DNA from: Acidimicrobiales bacterium
GTDB lineage: Bacteria; Actinomycetota; Acidimicrobiia; Acidimicrobiales; Aldehydirespiratoraceae
Assembly: GCA_033344915.1 (NCBI GenBank)
Contig: JAWPML010000001.1
Coordinates: forward strand, 2,476,369 to 2,540,368
Length of the DNA: 64,000 nt
Direction of reading: 5' to 3'
The translations under genes were made by a program, and so were the position numbers. The notes below the pieces were generated by a model. The model worked only from the letters and a program-made list of their open reading frames with translations, was not told where the DNA came from and ran no database searches. Every line of letters starts with the position of its first letter. The stretch's first letter is position 1. Positions 15,796 to 23,166 of this stretch are shown here, piece after piece.

Positions 15796-16529
15796 GCCCG
15801 TTCCGCGAACGCGAGCCGATCGGCACCGAAAGGGCGGTCGCGCTCCTCACCCGGGGCGAACTGGATCTGCTGGGACGGATGCCCTACTCCTCGAACGCGA
15901 CCTTCCTGGTCGATGTGTGTCACGAGGGGCTCGAAGCCCAGGCGATCTACAAGCCCCACCGCGGGGAGCGACCACTGTGGGACTTCCCTTCCGGGCTGTA
16001 CCAGCGTGAGGTCGCGGCGTTCCTCGTCAGCGACGACCTCGGCTGGGACCTCGTGCCCCCCACGGTGGTCCGTGACGACGCACCCCACGGCACCGGCTCA
16101 CTCCAGCTCTTCATGCCGGCGCACTTCGAGGAGCACTACTACACGATCCGCGAAACGACCGACGCCCACGACGAGGCGTTCCAGCGCATCTGCGCCCTCG
16201 ACATCGTGATCAACAACACCGACCGCAAATCCGGCCACTGCCTGCTCGGTACCGACGAGCGGATCTGGGCGATCGACCACGGGGTGGCCTTTCACCACCA
16301 GTTCAAGCTGCGCACGGTGATCTGGGAGTTCGCGGGAGACCCGCTGCCCGACGCTCTCCAGGAGGATCTCTGGCGGTTCCTCGAGCGGGGGTTGCCTCCG
16401 GGCGTCGTCGCCCTGCTCGACCCACTCGAGCGCGACGCCGTGTTGACCCGCGCGACCGCGCTCGCCACCGCCGGCCGGTTCCCCGACGACGACTCCGGCG
16501 GGCACCGCTACCCCTGGCCGCTCGTCTAG
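15783..16529 (+). CDS. SCO1664 family protein (kinase-like fold)
   Basis: 248 residues. The family resembles PI3/PI4-kinase-like ATP-binding proteins: AIYKPHRGERPLWDFP near residue 50 would hold the nucleotide-binding lysine, and DIVINNTDRKSGHCLL followed by WAIDHGVAFH resembles a catalytic and metal-binding loop (D..NxD...IDHG). Substrate and role are unknown. GTG 15783 or 15777 could be the start; both lie inside the end of the DUF3090 gene. It is the last gene of the trio. Confidence 0.88.
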   Translation: MSELSPFREREPIGTERAVALLTRGELDLLGRMPYSSNATFLVDVCHEGLEAQAIYKPHRGERPLWDFPSGLYQREVAAFLVSDDLGWDLVPPTVVRDDAPHGTGSLQLFMPAHFEEHYYTIRETTDAHDEAFQRICALDIVINNTDRKSGHCLLGTDERIWAIDHGVAFHHQFKLRTVIWEFAGDPLPDALQEDLWRFLERGLPPGVVALLDPLERDAVLTRATALATAGRFPDDDSGGHRYPWPLV

Positions 16530-16756
16530 GCCCGCTCGTCTCGGCCGGCTCTCGGCCACGGGCTGTGACCATCGCCACAGAACCGTCACACTCGGTGTTC
16601 AACAGGTGTGGACGACCCTGTGGAAAACGCGATTCGGGGCCGCCGGTGCCCGGTTCCACCCCGCAAACACGCGGAACTCGTGGACCAGTCGGAAAAACAT
16701 CGCAAATTCCCCCGCAGAACCCGGCACCGAAAAATCAGATGTGCTATGGTGGTTGT
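16530..16756. other. Gene-free stretch upstream of a possible small RNA
   Basis: This part of a 405-base gap has no convincing reading frame. It is noticeably more AT-rich than its surroundings (for example GGAAAAACAT and CGAAAAATCAG). It contains two weak DnaA-box-like TGTGGANNA sites near 16606 and 16620. A TATGGT at 16745-16750 could be a -10 element for a transcript reading right; no good -35 is seen. Confidence 0.4.
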
Positions 16757-16906
16757 TACCGCATCGCTTCACCGGTTGAACCCGGTCGAGGCGATTTCTG
16801 CTTTTTCGGCACGTTGTGTTCGGCGCGGGGTGTTTCGGCAGGCTCGCGCCGACCCGATCGGAAAACGACGAGACCCCGAGGCCGTGGCCCCGGGGTCTTC
16901 GTCGTT
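16757..16906 (+). ncRNA. Candidate structured small RNA with three stem-loops
   Basis: Three stable hairpins follow one another. Hairpin 1 (16763-16795) pairs ATCGC-TTC-ACCGG with CCGGT-C-GAG-GCGAT, 13 pairs with one bulge. Hairpin 2 (16820-16852) pairs TCGGCGCG with CGCGCCGA. Hairpin 3 (16864-16906) is a strong terminator-like stem. TATGGT 7 bases before 16757 may be the -10. I recognise no known family; it does not resemble 6C RNA or tmRNA. It lies between convergent genes, so hairpin 3 could instead simply end etfA and the SCO1664-type gene. Confidence 0.35.
16864..16906. terminator. Strong bidirectional terminator hairpin
   Basis: AACGACGAGACCCCG pairs with CGGGGTCTTCGTCGTT, 15 pairs with a single extra base, closing over a GGCC-rich loop. 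It sits 28 bases beyond the end of etfA and between convergent transcription units. No clear T-run follows. Confidence 0.7.
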
Positions 16907-16934
16907 CTGGTCGCCTGACGGCGCGAGACCGAGG

Positions 16935-17903
16935 TCAGGCGTTGAGCGCCTCGATCAGCTTCGGCAGGACCTTGTGGACGTCACCGACGATGCCGAGGTC
17001 GGCGACGGCGAAGATCGGCGCCTCCGGATCCTTGTTGATCGCGATGATGTTCTTCGAGCCCTTCATGCCGACCAGGTGCTGCGTCGCACCGGAGATGCCG
17101 GCGGCGATGTAGACGGTCGGCTTCACGACCTTGCCGGTCTGGCCGACCTGCATCGAGTAGGGCACCCAGCCGGCGTCGACGATCGCCCGGCTGGCGCCGG
17201 CGGCACCGCCGACGGCCTTGGCCAGCGTCTCGATCATCTGGAAGGCCTCGGCCTCGCCGAGACCACGACCGCCGGAGACCACGATGGCCGCCTCGTCGAG
17301 CTTCGGGCCGTCGGACTCCTCGGCGAACCGGTCGGTCACCTTGGCCGCGCCCGTGGCCCCGAGATCCGGCACGTCGAGATCCTCGACGTCGGCCTCGGCC
17401 CCGCCGGACGACTCCGCCGCGAACGACTTGGGCCGCACGAGGAAGATGCCGGGCTTGCCGGAGGTGTTCTTGGTCTTCACGTCGACCGTTCCACCGAAGA
17501 TCGGCTCGCTGCCGAGTATGGCGTCGCCGTCGACCTCGAGGTCGACGACGTTGGTGATCACCGGCGCGTCGAGCTTCACCGAGAGACGAGCGGCGACGTC
17601 GCGGCCGTCCTGGGTGGTGCCGAGCATGAAGGCGTCGGGCGCATCGATGTCGCCGCTCTCGATGGCCGCAGCCACCGCAGAAGCGACGGACACACCCTGC
17701 ATCGCGCCGTCGAGATCGCCGGTCGCGTAGACCGTCTCGGCCCCGTGATCGCCGAGCTCCTCGGCGTAGTCGTCGCCGTCACCAGCCATGAACACCTCGA
17801 CGGTGTCGGCGATGTCGCGGGCCTTGGCCAGCATTTCGAGGGTGATGGTGGCCACGGCGTCGCCGTTGGCCTCTCCGAACACCCAGATCTTGTCGAGTCC
17901 CAT
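16935..17903 (-). CDS. etfA: Electron transfer flavoprotein alpha subunit
   Basis: 322 residues. The C-terminal FAD-binding domain is clear: [28 protein letters not shown], then [16 protein letters not shown] and NKDPEAPIF. EtfA with EtfB takes electrons from acyl-CoA and other flavin dehydrogenases and passes them to the quinone pool through ETF dehydrogenase. It lies 11 bases downstream of etfB on the same strand, with a GAGGGGG ribosome-binding site. Confidence 0.96.
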   Translation of the reverse strand: MGLDKIWVFGEANGDAVATITLEMLAKARDIADTVEVFMAGDGDDYAEELGDHGAETVYATGDLDGAMQGVSVASAVAAAIESGDIDAPDAFMLGTTQDGRDVAARLSVKLDAPVITNVVDLEVDGDAILGSEPIFGGTVDVKTKNTSGKPGIFLVRPKSFAAESSGGAEADVEDLDVPDLGATGAAKVTDRFAEESDGPKLDEAAIVVSGGRGLGEAEAFQMIETLAKAVGGAAGASRAIVDAGWVPYSMQVGQTGKVVKPTVYIAAGISGATQHLVGMKGSKNIIAINKDPEAPIFAVADLGIVGDVHKVLPKLIEALNA

Positions 17904-17914
17904 CAGATGCCCCC

Positions 17915-18694
17915 TCAGAGAACCTTGAGTTCGTCGAGGAAAGCCACGATGCGCTCGTGGGCGTCGCCCTCGTCTTCGATCACTTCACCGGCTTCGCGGG
18001 CCGGGGCGTCCTCCACGGACACGATCTCCTGGCCGGCGCCGGCCCAGCCGACCGAACCGGCGTCGATCCCGAGATCACCGCAGGTGACCTCGTCGACCGG
18101 CTTGCTCTTCGCCGCCATGATCCCCTTGAACGAGGGATAGCGGGGCTCGACCACACCGGCGGTCACGGAGACCAGCGCGGGGAGCGGGCACTCGACGTCG
18201 TCGTAGCCGGCCTCGGTCTGGCGCTGCACCTTGGCCGTGCCCGACTCGATGGCCACCGACTTGGCGAAGGTGACCGACGGGAGGCCCAGCAGCTCGGCCA
18301 CCATCTCGGGCACGGTGCCCGTGTAGCCGTCGGACGATTCCGTCGCCGCGAGCACCAGATCGGGCTCGCTGCGGGCGATCGCGGCGGCGAGGACCTTCGC
18401 GGTGCCCAGGGCGTCGGTGCCCTTGAGGACATCGTCGCTCACCAGGGTCGCGCTCTCGGCGCCCATCGCGAGGGCCGTGCGGAGACCGCCGACCTCGTTG
18501 TTCGGAGCCATCGACACGAGGTGAACGGAACCGTCACCGGCCGTATCGACGAGCTGGAGGGCCATTTCGACCCCGTAACTGTCCGACTCGTCGAGGATGA
18601 GCTTCTGATCCCGAACGAGCGTCTTGCTCTCGGGGTCGAGCGCACCTGGATCAGCCGGGTCCGGGATCTGCTTTACACAGACGACAACCTTCAT
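17915..18694 (-). CDS. etfB: Electron transfer flavoprotein beta subunit
   Basis: 259 residues beginning MKVVVCVKQIPDPA, the classic EtfB start. LAAIARSEPDLVLAATESSDG and VPEMVAELLGLPSVTFA are the AMP-binding core. It forms the heterodimer with EtfA. As the first gene of the pair it is presumably driven from the region 18695-18778, which contains a perfect dyad at 18730-18750. Confidence 0.96.
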   Translation of the reverse strand: MKVVVCVKQIPDPADPGALDPESKTLVRDQKLILDESDSYGVEMALQLVDTAGDGSVHLVSMAPNNEVGGLRTALAMGAESATLVSDDVLKGTDALGTAKVLAAAIARSEPDLVLAATESSDGYTGTVPEMVAELLGLPSVTFAKSVAIESGTAKVQRQTEAGYDDVECPLPALVSVTAGVVEPRYPSFKGIMAAKSKPVDEVTCGDLGIDAGSVGWAGAGQEIVSVEDAPAREAGEVIEDEGDAHERIVAFLDELKVL

Positions 18695-18729
18695 AGGGCA
18701 ACGAGTCTGCCAGCGGGGCCGGAGAATGC

Positions 18730-18750
18730 CTATCTCGGGCGGCGAGATAG
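18730..18750. promoter_or_regulatory. Perfect 8-bp dyad, putative operator
   Basis: CTATCTCG and CGAGATAG are separated by GGCGG. It lies between the divergent etfB (start 18694) and lipid kinase (start 18779) genes, at 36 and 29 bases from their starts, a position suited to a repressor controlling both. The bound regulator is unknown. Confidence 0.5.
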
Positions 18751-18778
18751 TTTCGCGATTCTTGTAGGTTCAGGACCC

Positions 18779-19699
18779 TTGCGGATCCTCTTCATCGTGA
18801 ACTCGGTCGCGTCATCGGTCACCGCCCGGCGCCGGGTCGTGATCCACAAGGCGCTGTCCGCCGACCACGACGTCACGCTCGCCGAAACCAGCCGACGCGG
18901 CCACGCCACGCGACTCGCCCAGAGCGCGGCGCGCGATCACTACGACCTCGTGGTGGTGTTGGGCGGCGACGGCACCCTCAACGAGGCGGCCAACGGCCTC
19001 GCCGGATCGAACACCGCCCTCGGGGTCCTGCCGGGCGGGTCGACCAACGTGTTCGCCCGCATCCTCGGGCTGCCGGACGATTCGGTGGACGCCGCCGGGG
19101 TGCTGCTGGACGCCATCGAGGACCGCTCGATCCGCCGCATCGGGCTCGGTGCCGTCGAAGGGCGCTACTTCCTGTTCCACTGCGGCATCGGGTACGACGC
19201 CGCCATCGTCGAACAGGTGGAGAAGCGCGGTCCGTGGAAGCGCTGGGCCGGCCATCCGCTGTTCGTCTACGCGGCGATCGACACCTGGATCCGCCGCATC
19301 GACCGCAAGAACCCGCCCCTGCGGGTCATCGATCCGCACGGTGACGGCACGCGCGGGTTCTTCACCATCGTCATGAACGCGAACCCCTACACGTTCCTCG
19401 GCAACCGTCCGTTCGACATCGTTCCGGGGCTCACGCTCGACGACCCCTTGGCCGTCGTCACCCTCGAACAGATCCGGCTGCGCAGTCTCGGCCCCGTGGC
19501 CATCGCCGCGATCGGTCCCGGTGACGTCCGCGGCCGCAAGGACGTCGACATCCGCACCGGTGTGCGGTCGATCGTGGTCGAGAGCGATCCTCCGGCGCCC
19601 TACCAGGTGGACGGCGACCATCTCGGCGCGAGCAAGCGCCTGCGCTTCACCTGGACGCCGGAGCACCTCGCCCTCGTGATTCCCGATCCCGGCCCCTGA
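18779..19699 (+). CDS. Diacylglycerol kinase/sphingosine kinase-like lipid kinase
   Basis: About 306 residues. The catalytic domain motif VVLGGDGTLNEAANGL (GGDGTxxE) and LPGGSTNVFAR are typical of the DagK/YegS family, which phosphorylates diacylglycerol or related lipids with ATP at the membrane. FHCGIGYDA and a C-terminal beta-rich domain with VDGDH complete the fold. No ATG or GTG fits upstream in frame; TTG 18779 follows AGGA closely and precedes the first strand (LRILFIVNS), so it is chosen. Confidence 0.88.
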   Translation: MRILFIVNSVASSVTARRRVVIHKALSADHDVTLAETSRRGHATRLAQSAARDHYDLVVVLGGDGTLNEAANGLAGSNTALGVLPGGSTNVFARILGLPDDSVDAAGVLLDAIEDRSIRRIGLGAVEGRYFLFHCGIGYDAAIVEQVEKRGPWKRWAGHPLFVYAAIDTWIRRIDRKNPPLRVIDPHGDGTRGFFTIVMNANPYTFLGNRPFDIVPGLTLDDPLAVVTLEQIRLRSLGPVAIAAIGPGDVRGRKDVDIRTGVRSIVVESDPPAPYQVDGDHLGASKRLRFTWTPEHLALVIPDPGP

Positions 19700-19707
19700 C
19701 CCTCGGA

Positions 19708-20406
19708 CTACGAGCCGACGACACCCCGCGCCACGTCCGGCACGTTGGTGCAGATGCCGTCCACGCCCATCTCGACCAGGGCCGTCATCCGCTCCGGATC
19801 GTCGACGGTCCACACGTTGACCTCGAGTCCGGCGTCGTGGGCCCGGTTGACCATCGCGACGTCGACGAGGTTGTCGTAGGGGTGGATCGCCCGCATCTCG
19901 TGGGCGACGGCGCGGTCGACGACCGACATCGGGTCCGTCATCTGGAAGAACAGCCAGGCACACGGCAGCGACGGGTCGACGGCATGCATGCGATCGACCG
20001 AGTCCATGTTGAACGAGGAGATGATCGTGCGTTCCGGCCCGAGATACGCCTGTGCGAGTCCGGCGACGGCGTCGACGACGGCATGGTCGGCGTCATAGTC
20101 CGGATCGTCCGGCAGGTTCTTGATCTCGATGTTCACCCCCATGCCGTCGCAGGCCTCGAGGGCCTCGGCGAGCGACGGCACGTGCTCGGGCATCTCGTCG
20201 AGCGTGAGATCGGCGAGCATCCGGCCGTCGGCGAGATGGGCGTCGTGATGCACGATCACGACACCGTCGGTGGACAGCCGGGCATCGAGCTCCACCCAGT
20301 CGGCCCCCAGCTCACGGGCCAGGCGGAACGCGGCAACGGTGTTCTCGGGCGCGGCGGCGCTGGCACCACGATGGGCCATCACCTTGACTGCCGATGCGGG
20401 ACTCAC
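19708..20406 (-). CDS. Glycerophosphodiester phosphodiesterase
   Basis: About 232 residues. HRGASAAAPENT near the N-terminus holds the catalytic His and Glu, WVELDARLSTDGVVIVHHD holds the metal ligands and second His, and NIEIK and EVNVWTVDD complete the barrel. It hydrolyses glycerophosphodiesters to glycerol-3-phosphate. No signal peptide is visible, so it is cytosolic. The start is ambiguous: GTG 20406, GTG 20382 or ATG 20379, none with a good ribosome-binding site. Confidence 0.92.
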   Translation of the reverse strand: MSPASAVKVMAHRGASAAAPENTVAAFRLARELGADWVELDARLSTDGVVIVHHDAHLADGRMLADLTLDEMPEHVPSLAEALEACDGMGVNIEIKNLPDDPDYDADHAVVDAVAGLAQAYLGPERTIISSFNMDSVDRMHAVDPSLPCAWLFFQMTDPMSVVDRAVAHEMRAIHPYDNLVDVAMVNRAHDAGLEVNVWTVDDPERMTALVEMGVDGICTNVPDVARGVVGS

Positions 20407-20476
20407 CCGCGAAGTCTGGCATGCAACGGCCGCCGAACGGCGCCGAGGGCCACCGAGCGGCGCCGAGAAAAAAGAG

Positions 20477-20526
20477 AACCGGTTTCGACGAACCCCTTGC
20501 GGGGAAGGAGAACCGGTTCCTATTAT
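20477..20526 (+). promoter_or_regulatory. Promoter of the whiB gene with twin AACCGGTT palindromes
   Basis: A good sigma70-like promoter is visible: TTGCGG (20497-20502), an 18-base spacer and TATTAT (20521-20526). AACCGGTT occurs twice, at 20477-20484 and 20511-20518, 34 bases apart, once upstream of the -35 and once inside the spacer. This is an arrangement suited to a repressor. The 5' leader would be about 70 bases. Confidence 0.55.
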
Positions 20527-20602
20527 GCGGGTCACGCCCCGGGGCACCGGGGAGTACGGGACAGGCCGAGAACCTTCACTCGGACCACAACAGGGGGACA
20601 CT

Positions 20603-20884
20603 GTGGCACTCACCGCCGATGCATTCGAGACCGCTGCCGAATGGCAGGACAAGGCCGCGTGCCGCGACACCGATCCGGCGCTCTTCTTCCCGGTGGGCAC
20701 CACCGGACCGGCGGTCGACCAGATCGCCTCGGCCAAGCAGGTGTGCATCGCCTGCCTGTCGAAGGACGCCTGCCTCGAGTTCGCGCTCGCCACGAACCAG
20801 GACACCGGCGTGTGGGGCGGCACCTCCGAGGAGGAGCGTCGGGTGATCCGCCGTCGGCTCCGCTCGGCCACCGGACAACGCTGA
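20603..20884 (+). CDS. WhiB-family redox-sensing transcription regulator (WhiB1-like)
   Basis: 93 residues. The four cluster-ligand cysteines are in KAACRD and VCIACLSKDAC, followed by the beta-turn GVWGGTSEEERR and a basic C-terminus. Wbl proteins carry a [4Fe-4S] cluster that reacts with NO or O2 and binds the sigma factor's region 4. In mycobacteria whiB1 lies next to pdtaS; here pdtaS is one gene away, which favours a WhiB1-type assignment. The GTG start has AGGGGG upstream. Confidence 0.93.
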   Translation: MALTADAFETAAEWQDKAACRDTDPALFFPVGTTGPAVDQIASAKQVCIACLSKDACLEFALATNQDTGVWGGTSEEERRVIRRRLRSATGQR

Positions 20885-20971
20885 GTCGTCGCCTGCGGGT
20901 GTGACACCCGCCACCGACCCAGGGGAACCTGCGTCACAGACCCGCGCCGCATTCGTCACGACGATGACGGT

Positions 20972-21382
20972 ATGCACACGCGCCGAACCACCCGCCCGAC
21001 GTCGATCGTCGGCGTCGCCGTGATCGCGATCATCGCCGCCGTCACGCTCGCCCTGGTCGCGAGCGGGTCCGCATCCGGCGACACGGACCCCGCCGCGGGA
21101 GCGAGCGCCGACCAGGCAACCGACGATCTCCAGGCCCTACTGACCGACGTCGACCCCATTGCGGTCGCCGTCTTCACGAGCCATGCCCCCGAGGTCGAAC
21201 GCCCCGACTGGTGCGACGAGTTGGCGAGCCATCACGACGACTGGGAGGGCTTCCTGGCGAGCATCCGGGCGCAGACCGACGCGTGGGCGACCGACGAGGT
21301 CGGGCTGCTCGCCCAGGTCGGGGTCGCCATGGCGGCGACGTGCCCGGCCGACGTCGACGCCTTCATCGGTAGCGTCGGCTGA
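20972..21382 (+). CDS. Small membrane-anchored or secreted hypothetical protein
   Basis: 136 residues. A short basic N-terminus precedes one hydrophobic segment (SIVGVAVIAIIAAVTLALVASGS, residues ~11-33), which may be an anchor or an uncleaved signal. The outer part is acidic and has two cysteines (DWCDEL, ATCPAD) that could pair. The family is unrecognised. It lies between whiB and the convergent pdtaS-like gene and ends inside a terminator hairpin. Confidence 0.7.
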   Translation: MHTRRTTRPTSIVGVAVIAIIAAVTLALVASGSASGDTDPAAGASADQATDDLQALLTDVDPIAVAVFTSHAPEVERPDWCDELASHHDDWEGFLASIRAQTDAWATDEVGLLAQVGVAMAATCPADVDAFIGSVG

Positions 21383-21401
21383 CGACCCGCCGTCAGCCGA
21401 C
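21374..21401. terminator. Bidirectional terminator hairpin containing both stop codons
   Basis: GTCGGCTGACG pairs perfectly with CGTCAGCCGAC (11 pairs) around a 6-base loop. The TGA of the + gene and the TGA of the - gene (pdtaS-like) both lie within the stem. No T-run follows. Confidence 0.6.
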
Positions 21402-22910
21402 CGGCAGGTTCGGCCCCTGACGCGGCACCCGGACCTCGACCGCGGTGCCGTAGGGCGGAGACGGTTCGGCTCGGCCGATGCTGATCGAACCTCCGAGATC
21501 GTGCACCACGAACGTGCGCACGATCGTGAGCCCGAGGCCTGCGTCGCGGTCGAGCGCGAACCCTTCGGGCACGCCCGTGCCGCCGTCGACGACCCGCATC
21601 TCCAGGTCCTTGCCGGCCTGGCGCAGCGAGACCGTGACGTCGCCGGCCCCGACCGAGTGGTCGATGGCGTTCTGCACCAGCTCGGTCAACACGACGGCCA
21701 GCGGCATCGCGACGTCACCTCCGAGCTCCCCGAGCGTGCCGACGATCTCGACCCGGACGGGGCGCTCGGTCGACCCGAGGCCCTCCTCCACCATCCGGAC
21801 CACGCGGCCCGCGACGGCATCGAAGTCGACCACGTCGGCGGTGTCGACGGCGAGGGTCTCGTGCACGATGGCGATCGAGCCGATGCGGCGGGCGGACTGC
21901 TCGATGGCCGACTTGGCCTCGGCGGTCTCGAGTCGGCGGGACTGGAGCCGCAGCAGGGACTGGATGGTCTGGAGGTTGTTCTTGACCCGATGGTGGATCT
22001 CGCGGATCGTCGCGTCCTTCGAGAGCAGGAGCTTGTCGCGGCTGCGGAGCTCGGAGATGTCCCGTAGGAGCAGGACCGCGCCACTGACGCGGCCGTCCTC
22101 GACCAGCGGATGACAACGGGCGATGACCGCCGTGGTGCCGTGCTCGAGTTCCTCGAGGGTGCTGTGCCGCGAGGCGAAGGCCCGGCGCACCGCGTGCTCG
22201 GCCGTGCCGAGTTCGCCGAGGGTCCGACCCACGACGTTCGCCCGCACGCCGATCCGGTGTAGTGCCGAGGTCGCGTTCGGCGATGTGTACTCGATGCGCT
22301 GCTCACGATCGAGGACGACCACGCCGTCGCCGACCCGCGGTTCGCGCAGCTCCCCGACCCGCTCGGACCGCTCGAGCGGGAAGGCGCCGGCGGCGACCAT
22401 CGCGGCGAACCGTTCCCACAGGTCGCGGTAGCGGCGTTCGACCGGATTCGGGTGTCGCAACAACTGGGGATCGCTCTCGCGAGCGAGCACCGCGATCACC
22501 GCGTCGTCTCGACGGACGGGGATGTAGTCGACCGTGATCCGGGCGCCGATGCCGCCGATGTCCTCCTCGACCGTCGGGTCGTCGCGGCTCGGCCCGTGGG
22601 CCGGGGCCCAGGGAACGAGCCCGTCCGTGCGCTCGCCGTCGAGATACGCCAGCCGGAGCTGAGGACGGGAGTCGGCCGCCACGACCGAACCCACGGGGTC
22701 GGCGACGTGCACGGTGCTGCCGGTGACCGAGCGCATGTGCCCGAGCACGACGAACGACGTCGCCGAGGCGTCCACCGGCGCGTAGAGCAGGAGGTCCGAG
22801 AACGACAGGTCGCTCAGCAGTGACCAACCGCTGACCAGTTGGAGGCAGTGATCGACGGCGGCATCGTCCAACGCCGTCGAACGGCGGGCGAGCTCCTCGA
22901 GTCCCGCCAT
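21393..22910 (-). CDS. pdtaS: Sensor histidine kinase, PdtaS type (HisKA_2)
   Basis: 505 residues. An N-terminal GAF-like domain (~1-150) and a PAS domain (~200-300) precede the HisKA_2 motif with the phospho-accepting His (REIHHRVKNNLQTIQSLLRLQSRR region). The HATPase domain carries LVQNAIDHS and DGGTGVP. No membrane segment is present, so it is a cytosolic sensor. Mycobacterial PdtaS phosphorylates the ANTAR regulator PdtaR, but no ANTAR protein is encoded nearby. It forms a run mrp-DUF3107-pdtaS with gaps of 19 and 9 bases. Confidence 0.9.
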   Translation of the reverse strand: MAGLEELARRSTALDDAAVDHCLQLVSGWSLLSDLSFSDLLLYAPVDASATSFVVLGHMRSVTGSTVHVADPVGSVVAADSRPQLRLAYLDGERTDGLVPWAPAHGPSRDDPTVEEDIGGIGARITVDYIPVRRDDAVIAVLARESDPQLLRHPNPVERRYRDLWERFAAMVAAGAFPLERSERVGELREPRVGDGVVVLDREQRIEYTSPNATSALHRIGVRANVVGRTLGELGTAEHAVRRAFASRHSTLEELEHGTTAVIARCHPLVEDGRVSGAVLLLRDISELRSRDKLLLSKDATIREIHHRVKNNLQTIQSLLRLQSRRLETAEAKSAIEQSARRIGSIAIVHETLAVDTADVVDFDAVAGRVVRMVEEGLGSTERPVRVEIVGTLGELGGDVAMPLAVVLTELVQNAIDHSVGAGDVTVSLRQAGKDLEMRVVDGGTGVPEGFALDRDAGLGLTIVRTFVVHDLGGSISIGRAEPSPPYGTAVEVRVPRQGPNLPVG

Positions 22911-22919
22911 CGCCGTGGT

Positions 22920-23147
22920 TCAGCCGAAGCCGATAGGGCTACCGCCCTCGGGGCCGATCTCGACGAAGGCGATTCGCGCCGAGGCCACCCCGATCTCGCC
23001 ACCCTTCTCGTCGGTGAGCCACAGCGTGTCCGCCGTGCCGGCGAGGGCTGCCTCGATCTGGGCCTTGACGGCACCACGATCGGCGTCGTCGGCGAGCTTC
23101 ACGCCGATCTCGCGGGGATGGTCGGTGACACCGATTCGGACGTCCAC
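22920..23147 (-). CDS. DUF3107 family protein
   Basis: 75 residues, a short actinobacterial protein matching DUF3107 (MDVRIGVTDHPREIGVKLADD start, IGPEGGSPIGFG end). The function is unknown; relatives are small acidic cytosolic proteins. The start codon is GTG 23147. It sits between mrp and the pdtaS-like kinase, probably in the same transcript. Confidence 0.85.
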   Translation of the reverse strand: MDVRIGVTDHPREIGVKLADDADRGAVKAQIEAALAGTADTLWLTDEKGGEIGVASARIAFVEIGPEGGSPIGFG

Positions 23148-23166
23148 AGGGACTCGCTTTCTTGTC

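Noticed and set aside
16600-16630. DnaA-box-like TGTGGANNA sites suggesting an origin of replication
   Set aside because: Only two imperfect sites, and no dnaA, dnaN or parAB genes nearby.
20474-20520. LexA (SOS) boxes before whiB
   Set aside because: The sites read GAACCGGTTC, with two bases between the GAAC and GTTC half-sites instead of the four in the actinobacterial LexA box.
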